Shown: in pieces, positions 20,654 through 31,271 of the stretch
How positions within the stretch are numbered: the stretch's first letter is position 1
Layout: each line of letters begins with the position of its first letter
NCBI GenBank assembly: GCA_021030915.1
Contig: JAGEMR010000047.1
Location: 62,001 to 126,000 of the forward strand
From: Astrothelium macrocarpum
Lineage: Eukaryota > Ascomycota > Dothideomycetes > Trypetheliales > Trypetheliaceae
Direction: 5' to 3'
Length of the DNA stretch: 64,000 nt
Position numbers and translations under genes: made by a program
Notes under the pieces: generated by a model
What the model was told of the DNA's origin: nothing
What the model saw: the letters and a program-made list of their open reading frames with translations, nothing else
Databases searched by the model: none

Positions 20654-23600
20654 ATGCTTGGATGTTCTCGTGTACCTTTACGAATTACCAGTGTTCTGCG
20701 TCCGAGAGTAAAGACCCAAAAGCGCCCCGCAATTGCAGTCACCTTTACGAGTAATAGATATCAATTTCGTACCAAAATTCAAGCATCAAGCTTGACGATG
20801 GCTCCTAAACAGGCTACGTTAGGGTATGTGAAACCGCAACAAAAGACACTCCGGTGCGCGTTTTGTAGATGATTCCGGACTTGCGTGTGACTAACGTAAC
20901 ACTGTTCAATAGGAAATTCTTTGGGGTTCCAAATGGCACCAAACCGGCCAAGCCACAACAAAGCCAATTGGCCTTTTCCTCCAAGTCAGTGCCTCCAGAA
21001 GATGGAGATATCGAGGTCGAGATCCAGCCCAAAATCGAGCCAAAAATCAAACCCACAAAGACCCAGGAGATCAATCAGAATGGCGATGAAGGCATGCGGA
21101 TGCCCAATGACAATGATAGTGCTTCCCACGAAGCTGACATTTCCGCTATTAAAAAAGAGCCTACATCACCTAGCGCCCCACAACCAGGCAAGAGGGCTTC
21201 GTCGGATGTCCAAGCAACACAAAACAGCGATACTGACGAAGAGCCTCCTACCAAGAAGCAAAAAAGAAAGTCTGAGAGCAGCGGAAGCAAGACCAATTCC
21301 GCCAAAGATATCCGACTAAAAACGTCAACTGTCATTAAATCTGAAAAAGTTGACGAAAAGACATCTACTAAGAAGAGCGCGTTTTCTTCAATGGCGAAAG
21401 ATGGCACACAGAAACCCGGGAACAAGAACGCTGCTCAATCTGTTGATAGGAGCGATGTTGAGTCTGCCAAGAATGGCATCAAGAAATCCAAACAAGATTC
21501 AAAGTCCAAGGGCGACGGAGAGGATGTGACACCAGCACCTTCAAGCAAGAAAGAGGCCGAGGAGCAGAGTGCATCTGCAGATGGTGAGTCTGAGTCTGAC
21601 CAGGACGTAGACCAGGATTCAGATGAGGAAAAGCCTGAGGTGGCTGCAAAGGTACGTGAGAAGGTGCAATCTACTCTCAAAACAGCAAAAACGGATCCAT
21701 ATCCAGATTGGAAACCTGGTGAACCGGTGCCATATGCAGCGCTGTGTACCACATTCTCAAAGATTGAGATGACCACAAAGCGACTGGAAATCATGGCTCA
21801 CTGTTCGCTTTTCCTGAGACAAGTACTGCGACTCACACCCAGCGACCTTCTTCCCACGGTTCAACTCATGATTGGCAAATTAGCCGCAGACTATGCAGGA
21901 ATTGAGCTTGGGATAGGCGAATCACTCATCATGAAGGCTATTGGCGAAAGCACGGGAAGAAGCTTGAATATCATCAAATCCGACCAAAAGGCAATTGGAG
22001 ATCTCGGACTTGTTGCAGCCAAAAGTCGATCCAATCAGCCGACCATGCATAGACCCAAACCCCTGACTGTTCGAAGTGTACATGAAGGTCTTATGACCAT
22101 TGCCATTATCGAAGGTCAAGGGGCACAAGGGCGGAAAATTGCTGGTATCAAGAAGCTATTGTCGGCAGCGGACCAGGAACTGGCTGGGAAAGGGTTGAAA
22201 GGCGTTGATGTGACGAAGGATAAAGGCGGTCCAAGCGAGTCCAAGTTCATCGTGAGAACATTGGAGGGCAAGATGAGGCTCGGTCTTGCGGATAAGACTA
22301 TTTTGGTTGCTCTAGCACAGGCCGTAGTTGTTCATGAAGTCTCACAGAATAGCGAGAAGATGCCAACGACTGACCAAATCGCAAAGAGCGAATCGATTCT
22401 CAAATCAGTCTACAAGTAAGGCAAAAGTGATACAGCAACTGAACCTTTGCTTACCTACATCGCAGTGAGCTTCCAAGCTACGAAGTCATCATCCCGGCTG
22501 TTTTAGAGCACGGCATTTTCAATCTTCACGAGGCTTGTAAACTTCAACCGGGCGTGCCACTAAAGCCAATGCTTGCGAAACCAACCAAATCTATTACAGA
22601 GGTCCTCGATCGCTTTGAGGGCAAGAACTTTTCATGCGAGTTCAAATATGATGGCGAGCGCGCGCAAATTCACTTTGTCGCACACGATGCCCCTCAACAA
22701 TACGTTACCGCAGTACCAGCAGCAGGTAAGAACGCAAAAGGCATTTCAAATATTTTTTCTCGAAACTCGGAGGATTTATCCAAGAAGTATCCGGATATCC
22801 TAGCAAAGTTGCCAACATGGGTAAACGAAGATACGAAGAGCTTTGTGCTGGACTGTGAAACCGTTGCATGGGATGTCGAGGAAAAGAAAGTCTTGCCATT
22901 CCAACAACTAATGACGAGAAAGAGGAAAGATGTCAAGATTGAAGATGTCAAAGTCAAAGTCTGCGTCTTTGCCTTTGATTTGCTATTCTTGAATGGTGAA
23001 GGTCTTGTGAATGAGTCCTTTCGTACTCGACGCGAGAAGATGCATAATGCTTTTACTGAAGTAGAAGGAGAATTTGCTTTTGCCAAATTTGGCAATACGA
23101 ATCAACTCGAAGAAATCCAAACACTTCTTGAAGACAGTGTTAAGGCATCTTGCGAAGGTCTCATGGTCAAGATGCTGGACGGTGTTGAATCACATTACGA
23201 ACCCAGCCGTCGTTCGCAGAATTGGCTAAAAGTCAAAAAGGACTACCTCACTGGAGTCGGCGACTCTCTCGATCTCGTCGTTCTGGGTGCCTATTTTGGT
23301 AAAGGGAAACGAACCTCGTGGTACGGCGCGTTTCTTCTCGCATGCTATAATCCAAATAAAGAGATCTACGAATCGGTGTGCAACATTGGTACTGGATTTT
23401 CCGAAGCAGTGCTTGAAGCTCTTCACACAGAATTGGAGCCTTTGGCCATTGAACGACCCAAGCCATTTTACGCCCACTCTCAAGGCAACAAAGACCAGCC
23501 TGATGTGTGGTTCGAGCCAAAGTTAGTATGGGAAGTCAAGGCAGCTGATCTCACACTGAGTCCTCGTTACATTGCTGCAAACGATCAGATCATGAGTGGA

Positions 23601-23765
23601 GGCGGTAAAGGTGTCAGTTTACGGTTTCCCCGATACATACGCGGAAGAGATGATAAGAAGCCAGAACAGGCGACGACAAACAGGCAGATTGCGGAAATGT
23701 ACCAGAAGCAAGAGAGTGTCACGAAGAATAAAGGACCGAGTGTTGACGATGACTTTGAGTATTGA
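20654..23765 (+). CDS. CDC9: DNA ligase I (ATP-dependent), probable dual nuclear/mitochondrial start
   Basis: Seals nicks between Okazaki fragments and in repair. Model: join(20654..20823, 20913..22415, 22466..23765), 990 residues from the upstream ATG, or 942 from the internal ATG at 20798. The internal start gives MAPKQATLGKFFG, whose Q5-L8-F11-F12 is a PCNA-binding PIP box, formed only after splicing of intron 1. The 48 extra residues of the long form contain ten Arg/Lys and no Asp/Glu, like a mitochondrial presequence. A disordered Lys/Glu/Ser-rich region (to about residue 270) is followed by the DNA-binding domain, then the adenylation domain with CEFKYDGERAQ (nucleophile Lys570, short-form numbering) and the OB domain (VWEVKAADLTLSPRY, GVSLRFPRYIRGRDDK). 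The junction YN-ELPSYEVIIP confirms intron 2. Confidence 0.94.
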
Positions 23766-24323
23766 GCTGCTTCGAGATATCTGTGTGGGATTTTGATTTG
23801 CATTTCAAGTGGCATAAGAAACTAGCGATGGAGTCTGAGCTTATGTTTTGATCGCATGGAAGATGTCACGTTTATTTGCATGATTATGCGTATTTGCTGA
23901 GCACATGAACACCAGAATTTGGACGGGAGGCTCAAGCATGAAGATCTACAAGGTATTGTCATCGTACAGTGTATGTTTATTATATTGGAAGATGAGACAG
24001 AGTATCAATCAATGTTGATTATTATCTAACACTACCTAGAATGTACTTTGTACAAGGTGACCGTAGTCAGAATTATTAATTCGTAGAGTCCCAAAGACCA
24101 TGCAATGCCCCCAGTTATCCAGAAGTCGTGAGAATCAAAAGACAACGCAGATCGCCTCGCCTCCCAACTAAAACTTCTCATTCGGCCGTCCTAGTCCTGA
24201 TATCTCGATTCATTGGATGAAGTTTTTTTTTGGTGACATGTACACAAGAACCACTCCCACGCTAGTTGCCCCCCATGCTAATTGAGCAAAGACGTAGACA
24301 TCAACAACCAAGCTTGACCCAGT
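23766..24323. other. Convergent intergenic region
   Basis: 3' ends of DNA ligase I and the GPI-anchored protein gene. No feature recognised. Confidence 0.5.
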
Positions 24324-24938
24324 TTACAAGAAAGCAGCGAACACGGCACCCGCACCCATAAGCGCGCCAGAGGCGACTTTGACCGCACCAGCCGCACCGC
24401 TGCTAGTCGAGCTCGGCGAGCCCGACGCGCCAGCACTGCCACTCGGGGTGCCGTTCGCAGTCGACGACGCGCCACTGCTGCCGCTGCCACTCGCACCTGA
24501 AGAGCTAGCACTCGAGGCGCTGCTGCTACTGCTGACGACGCTGGTGGCGTTGCCGCCGACGCTGACGATGAAGCTGCTGCTGTTGCCGTGGGCGACGGTG
24601 TTAAGGCCCGAGGGCAGCCCTGCGGGGATCGATGCCGCCGATGGCTGCGTGGTCACGCCCGCGGGCTCCGAGGTCACGCCCGCGGGGAGCGAGGGCTGTG
24701 TGGTGACGGCGACGGGTTGCGAGGTTACGGCGGTGGGCTGGCCGGTGACGACGCCGAGGGAGTTGGTGAGCGAGGTGAAGGAGGTTTCTGGGTTGGTGTA
24801 AGGGACTGTGGAGATGGAGGAGGAGGAAGAGTCCTAGAGGGATGTATGTTAGCGCATTGAGTTGCGGGGGGTTTGGATGGGGATGCTTACTGCGGCGGCT
24901 GCGAGGAGAGGGAGAAGGAAGTAAATTGAGGCGCGCAT
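24324..24938 (-). CDS. Ser/Thr-rich GPI-anchored cell-surface protein
   Basis: Model: complement join(24324..24833, 24891..24938), 185 residues. Exon 1 encodes exactly the 16-residue signal peptide core (MRASIYFLLPLLAAAA); the 57-nt intron (GTAAGC..CTAG) then leads into DSSSSSISTVPYTNPETSF. The middle repeats VTxQP/VTSEP units (VTGQP, VTSQP, VTTQP twice, VTSEP). A Ser/Gly/Ala stretch precedes a C-terminal hydrophobic tail (AVKVASGALMGAGAVFAAFL), the usual arrangement of a GPI attachment signal. There is no catalytic domain; it is probably a small cell-wall protein. Family cannot be named. Codons are strongly GC-rich compared with neighbouring DNA. Confidence 0.75.
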
Positions 24939-26335
24939 GTTGATTGAAGGATTGTTTATTTGTTTGGTGTAGTTAGAATTGAGAGTTGAAGGGTTGGTAG
25001 TGAGGGAAAGTGGTTGTAGGTATTAGAAAAGGTTAAAGTTCAAATAATGTTTGGCTGTACAGATGTTTGTGTAGAAGATGATGGGGAAGGAAATATGCAG
25101 ATGGGCCATGGGGTTAATAAATAAAGGGGGAGCTCGACTCGTTCGCCTAGCAACTCTCGGCCCCCTGCGTGATGCCGCCTCAGCCACATCCGTTCTGGCT
25201 TCGTCGCTAGCCCTATAAGAGGCAAGCATTTTCTCCACCGCCATACGCAATTTAGCAGCCTAAGCCGCGTCGCGCTCACCATACGCGCATGCGTTGTTCA
25301 TGACTTTTCCGCCGCCACCCTCCCAACCGCATTAGCGGTTGCTGGGGAAGACATGCTTTGAAACATGTCCCCATCACTCGTTCATGGCTTGATTTTGACT
25401 TTGACTTTGAGTTGGTGTGAGGAGCCATCCACGCGACCGAAGGTTTCCCAGGCGCATCGAACTTGCTAGCCGGTGCGAAATGATGACTTGCGTGCTGACC
25501 AGGTATCACTTTGTCCAATCGCCACCCAGTGGGAAATTGGTCCAGGGTCCAGGGACGTTTCTTTTGATCCAATATTTTGGACGCTTGGGGCACCCCATAC
25601 AACCTCCGAAATGAGACTAAGCGGCATTGCAGCTAATGATCGAGCCCGATCGAGATCCGCTTACGTTTCAAAAATTCCGTTTCCTCACCTGCCATACCCT
25701 GCATCCTTTGCAGTCATGCATGATCCCGTCTCTTGGGTTGTGGCTGTCAGGCCTCCAATAATAGCCAGCCTGTCCGCTACGGCTTGCGAACTGACAAGAC
25801 CCCGTACTCGGCAAACCGTATTACCCCAGCACATAAGATCTTGAATCTTCGAACACATACTATTGGTCAGGGATTGTGGAAAATTTCTGACTTTGGACAT
25901 GACCTCACGCGCTGTGGCACCGATTCACTTGACTCGTAAGTTGATCCGGTAATTCTTGCTCATATCGGAGACACCTTGTACGAGATTCAAAAGAAAGAAT
26001 AACGATGAAGAACAGAGACCAATTGGAATTGTAAGGATGGAGAAATTTTGATACGGAGACAAACCGTATTGTCTGATTATTGTATGAGTCCGCTATTTTA
26101 ACGGTGGCAAAACGAAGGAATTCCGCAAGGCTCGCCCAAGTCCATGCGCCGAAACCATTAATCGCTGCGGTCCATGCTGTACATCGCATGAACTTGGCAT
26201 GAAGACTGCATCTGAATCCTAAGTTGACGGGTGTTTCCGAAAGTCATGTGCTTCAATGCTTTTTCACTCGAGGCAGATCTCAGATAATCACAGAAACTTC
26301 ACTGCTTAATTTGGTATTATAATACAATCGTCAAT
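24939..26335. other. Long intergenic region
   Basis: 1.4 kb upstream of the GPI-protein gene and downstream of the ketosphinganine reductase. I see only unsupported short frames, no repeat, and no RNA gene. Confidence 0.5.
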
Positions 26336-27552
26336 TCAAGAGACCGATACTCCATGTTCCTTACCGTACTTGAAGGTCTGCCCGTCTAAGTCAGCTCCAA
26401 TGAAAAACCATGCGATCGAGACTATCCAACTAAGCAACGTGTCGATGAACCAATTGTTCCTCGGACTGCCCTGTAGACTTCCAAGTCTCATCAGATTGCC
26501 AAGCCATTGAGTAGCCATGAGAAAATCTCCATTCTCCAGACCTCTAATTGATGCCGCTGCAACCTCGTCTGGTGTTTGCTTTGGATCACTCTTCTCCAAC
26601 AATTTTGTCACCTCTGGCTTGGTTTTATTCTCCTCTTCATAGCCTGGTGACAATATGGTACCTGGAAATACACAGTGAATTTCGACTTCTCTTGCAGGTG
26701 CATCCGACGCATTGTGCTGGCGCGCTCCACGATACAATTCGAGTTCTGACCGAAGCGAGTCGACCAGACATCGCATCGCTGCCTTACTTGGGCTATATGG
26801 GGTGTATCCCACCAAGCCAACAAAAGCCAGAACGGAGGAGGTCATAATCAGATGGCATGGAAGGCTTGTCTCAGAGCTTTTGGCAGATTTTGGTTCCTGA
26901 CGAAGCCATACCTTAAAAGCAGCATGCGCTAAATATGCTGCGGCCCAGTAATTGATGTCCATCTGAGAACGAAGTGTTTCAATCGGTGTCTCGACGAAGA
27001 GATGTGGAGTTGAAGATCCTGCATTTGCCCAGATAATTTCCGGTGGATTTCCATTATTCCAGGCTGTAGTCTCTTCAATGATTCGAGTGTTCTCTTCTGG
27101 CTTTGTGACATCTGCACTAATCCAGTGAAACCTCTGCTTTTCACGGTTTGCAGCTGCAGACTGCGTACCTGTAAGTCACTTGAAAAATGGTCGCATTTTC
27201 GAGCCTACCGAAATGTATTCCACAGCGCTTTCGAGTTTTTGGATATCACGAGCAACGATGACTACATTGGCACCTTTTTGAGCCAAAAGTCTTCCAATTG
27301 ATCTTCCCCTATATCTGCATTTAGTCATCGACGTAAGAAGAACAATAGTGAATACGAACGCTCCCTGGGATCCGCCAGTGACGATAACGGTCTAATAGAA
27401 TTTAGCATGATTCGGTAAAAGTTTGGTTGGAGGAGTACCCTTCCATCGACGGGAAATCGATTTTTCCCTGAGAAGAAACCAAGCATGCTGAGAAGTAAGA
27501 TAGGTACGAATATGCCAAGAGCAGTTGCAGCTAGAAACAATCCTAGGGCCAT
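26336..27552 (-). CDS. TSC10: 3-ketosphinganine (3-dehydrosphinganine) reductase
   Basis: NADPH-dependent reduction of 3-ketosphinganine to dihydrosphingosine, the second step of sphingolipid synthesis, in the ER membrane. Model: complement join(26336..27160, 27209..27308, 27360..27391, 27439..27552), 356 residues, four exons, introns of 48, 51 and 47 nt. An N-terminal membrane segment (MALGLFLAATALGIFVPILL) precedes the short-chain dehydrogenase domain: VIVTGGSQGAGRSIG (TGxxxGxG cofactor motif rebuilt across two introns), ANVVIVARD, WANAGSS, catalytic Ser in MTSSVLAFVG, and YSPSK with Tyr204 and Lys208. C-terminal hydrophobic stretch WFIDTLLSWIVSIAWFFIGA and ending KYGKEHGV are typical of Tsc10/KDSR. 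The 32-nt exon 2 is short, and intron 2 has the uncommon donor GTTCGT. Confidence 0.92.
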
Positions 27553-27816
27553 GCAATAACAGCTGTGCGCGAAGGGACTTTCTGTCAATCTATGTTTGCC
27601 AATTGAAAGCCACAATGGGCGTCTTTCAAGCCAGTAGACGTGAGCTATGTGAGAAGACGGGTCAGCGTGAGGACAGAATAATGCTTAGTTACCAAAATGG
27701 GTTAGCTGCAAGAATCCTACATACTGCTGTTATCGATAAGGGAAATCAACAAATCTCAGTCTTGGAGCCACTAGATAGTACGACCGCAAGCCCCGATCTT
27801 ACATCGCATCCTGAAG

Positions 27817-29923
27817 ATGGCTAAGAAGCGAAAAGCGTCTCGTCAAGCTCAGACGACTCCTTATAAGTCCCTCGACGACTCGGATGCGCGTTTGCGCATA
27901 AATACCTTCGAAGATGTAGCAGACTCTGAAGATGAGTTCCATCTCAATAGGGACAAGGTTCTCCTGGAAGAATTACCTGAAGCCAAAAGACAGAGGCTCA
28001 AATATGGATCTGGTTCGTGCAAAACGCTTGCTATCAGACGGCATCGCTTATACTGACGATTAAGAAGATGACGCCCTCGAGTTATCGGACGAAGAAGTTT
28101 TGGCTTATTCGCCAAGCATTTCTGAAGATGAAGAAAACGAAGAAGTCGAGTCACTGGACGGCGAAAGTGCTGTAAAGCAACGTAACATTGCACTATCAAC
28201 TCAAGGAAGCAAGTACAAAGGGTCTGGCAATAGCTATGGAATGCACGACGATGAAAGCTTTGAGCAGGAAGAGGAGGATGAAGCCCTGGAAAACTGGGGT
28301 TCTTCTAAACAAGATTACTATGATGCAGATGTCATAGAAACTGAGCAAGATGCTTTGGAGGAAGAGGCAGAGGCTTTGCGTCTACAACAGAAGCATTTGA
28401 AGAATATGTCCGAGGTTGACTACGGATTTGATGAAGCCGAGTGGTCTACTCAAGAGCCGGTGGAAGGCAAAGATGATCAATTTAAAGGAGGATCAGTCGT
28501 CACAGAAATGCTTCCGCAGTTCAAGATATCTGAAGATATGAGCTTCCCTGAACGACTCAAGGTTCTAAAAGGTAGATATCCGGAATTCGAGCCATTGTCA
28601 AAGGATCTCCTCGATTTACAAGAAAAGCATTCCAAGCTTTCACAAGAGTTAACTCGATTAAACGAAAAGGGTGGGGCTTTGGAGAACGTATCGCCAGGTT
28701 CAAGGCCCGTTGTCAATGTGCTGCAAATTCAGCAACAAGCGCTTTCGCTTTATCTGGCAGCTCTTTCACTATACTTTGCATTCCTGACTTCTAATGCGGC
28801 TGAAACGAACAGTCCGTCCCCTCTACCGCTATCTGCTATGGAATTACGGAACCATGAGATGATGGAGGAGCTGGTTCATTCTCGCACTCTCTGGCTACAG
28901 GTCAAGGACATGAAAGTTCCAGAGAGCAAGGCAGATCTTCGGGATACTACTCAGCTTTCATTGGATACGCAAGCAAACAGACACGAGAATAGCAATGTTG
29001 AAATAAATACACCAACTATATCCGATGCGATAAAGGTTGAGAAAATAGGGAGACAGTCGAAAGGTCAAGGTAAAGCGCCTCGTCATTCATCAAAGCAAGA
29101 TTCAGCCGGAGCAGCAGCTATAACACGTCATGAGGAACGCATGCGGAGGGTGGAGGAAGATCTGGCTACGCTCAATGAGCTGACGACCGCGAACAATGAT
29201 TTGAAGCCTGGGAAGACAAGTTTTTCGAAGAAACGTATTCTAGCCGATGAAGATTCGGATTTGGGCGAAGAGAATCAGTTCACTACTGAAGACCTAGCAA
29301 ACAAGGCAAAGAAGAAACGCAGCCTTCGATTCTACACTTCGCAAATCGCGCAAAAATCCAACAGACGCGGGACAGCTGGAAGAGATGCTGGCGGAGATAT
29401 GGACATTCCCTACCGGGAACGGCTGAAGGACAGACAAATCAGACTCAACGCCGACGCAGAAAAGAGAGGAAAGAGGCGAGACGAAGCAACCGCCCTTGGG
29501 GGCGAAAGCGACGAGGAAGATCATCGGCAAGCGCGTGAAGTACGCAATGAGGCTGGTGGTGAAGAAGACTACTACGACATGGTTGCTGCGCGATCGAAGC
29601 AACGCAAGCAGGATAAACGCGATCGAGCGCAGGCATACGCGCAAGCTGCGAAGGATGGTGGGAGGGTTGTTGAGAGCGCGGGAGAAATCGGAGCAGATGG
29701 TAAACGAGCCATTAGCTATGCGATTGAGAAGAATAGGTCGTTGGCGCCGAAGCGTAGGAAGGAAATCCGGAATCCGAGGGTTAAGAAGAGGCAGAAGTTT
29801 GAGCAGAAGAAGAAGAAGTTGGGTTCGATGAAGCAGGTTTATAAGGGCGGTGAGGGCAAAGGGGGTTACCAGGGAGAATTGACGGGCATCAAAAAGGGAG
29901 TCGTAAGAAGTATCAGGTTGTAG
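27817..29923 (+). CDS. SAS10: U3 snoRNP / small-subunit processome protein Utp3/Sas10
   Basis: Nucleolar component of the SSU processome needed for 18S rRNA maturation; also named something-about-silencing 10. Model: join(27817..28012, 28065..29923), 684 residues, one 52-nt intron with donor GTTCGT. N-terminus is a Lys-rich signal followed by acidic Ser/Asp/Glu runs; the central Utp3/Lcp5-type helical domain covers roughly FPERLKVLKGRYPEFEPL to HSRTLWLQVKDM; the C-terminal Sas10 domain is EKNRSLAPKRRKEIRNPRVK through GELTGIKKGVVRSIRL. The 3' splice site is AAGAAG (28062-28067): either AG keeps the frame, giving GSEDDALEL or GSDDALEL. Divergent from ketosphinganine reductase with 264 bp between the starts. 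Confidence 0.92.
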
Positions 29924-31271
29924 GGCGATTTTGCTGGACCTTAGAGCCGTGGGATTTAGTGTAGCCAATCGATGCTTGTCAACCCAAAAGGCGAACGCCA
30001 ATATGGCATAATATTGAGCACTTCTTTCGTGATTCCTGCTCGAAGGCTAATTGACTGTAGCCATTCAAAATCATGCAGATTACGAAGATAGGGTCTCTTT
30101 TAGCTATACATTCCTGAATTTGTAGACTGCACAATTACAAGCAGTCCATAGTCAAGATTGATATTAGTATAAAATCTGTTTGCTGTGTAAGCATTTCGGA
30201 AAGGGATGTCTCATACATTCCATAGAAGACGGTGGGCGTCGCCGATGGTTGTAACAAGAAATTTTCTGCACTACAAAAAAGATAATTGATCATACACCTC
30301 TTAGAAAACCCTCCATGATTATTTTGAGTAATTTGACCTATTGTATTGTTAATTGAGAAACGGGTTTGAAAGCTACAAGAACTATCATTGTTGAGAGGCC
30401 CTCTGATGTATGTTGAACAATTAAGGTATATCTCCCGCCGGCTATAACATATATTTTTGCGAGGATTGATAGGCATATGACGATACTTTGATAACCATAG
30501 CTAGTGAGTGAGTTGAGAACATCTTTTCTATTGGGGTCTTTCTAAGCATGCAATTCTGTTAGATTTTTTTTTTTTTTTTTTTTTTGAGATTCATGACTCT
30601 TATTGCGATCCACGATGTGATAGATTGGTCAAAAAATTTCACTACCGCGGAGTCGTCCAAAGCTTGGAACGCCATTATAATTGCGTCATTCAAGAGGTGG
30701 AAGGCCTCACAACGCCCCCAAAAAAGACGTCAAGGCCAACTCCAGCCTCAGCATCACCAACCGCAACGCGGTCGCTGCGCGGCTCGGCCTTCCCCCGAGC
30801 CTTTCAGAGAGCGCGAGATGGTAAACCTCGAGTTAACCAACGCCGCTAAAATGATCCTCCACGCGGGTAACACCCCACTACTCTTTCCCCACTATGCCCA
30901 TATCAGCTTCGTAGCGCAGAAATCATTGGCACGGCGCACTACAATTTTTTCTCCTGCCGTCTAGGATCTGCATCCCTGGTCTTGCGGTTTTGCCTAGACC
31001 ATCTACCACCTACCTCATAACATCTGCTCTCCCGTGGGCGCTTGCAATTGAGTATTCGTCTCAACACCCAGATTGAAAAATTCACCGCTGGACTGATCCG
31101 TTCTTTTCAAGATTTGGCCTGCGTATAGAGTGGATTTTCCTTGCTCCACGCTTTTCATCCAAAACCGTTCTGACGACTTGATCTCCTCCGCAAGTGGTTA
31201 ATGCCCATCCTAGCCAATTCTCTTAATCTCTTTTACTCTACGTCCTTTATTCGCTCCATCCGCGCCATCAA
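29924..31271. other. Long intergenic region with a T22 tract
   Basis: 1.35 kb between Utp3 and the amino-acid transporter. A run of 22 T lies at 30564-30585. GC rises near 30700-30850, but the frames there have no recognised domain. It probably holds the transporter's promoter and 5' UTR. Confidence 0.5.

Noticed and set aside
30584..30964. Possible small gene after the T22 tract
   Set aside because: No domain, no splice model with conserved content; GC-rich stretch alone is not evidence.
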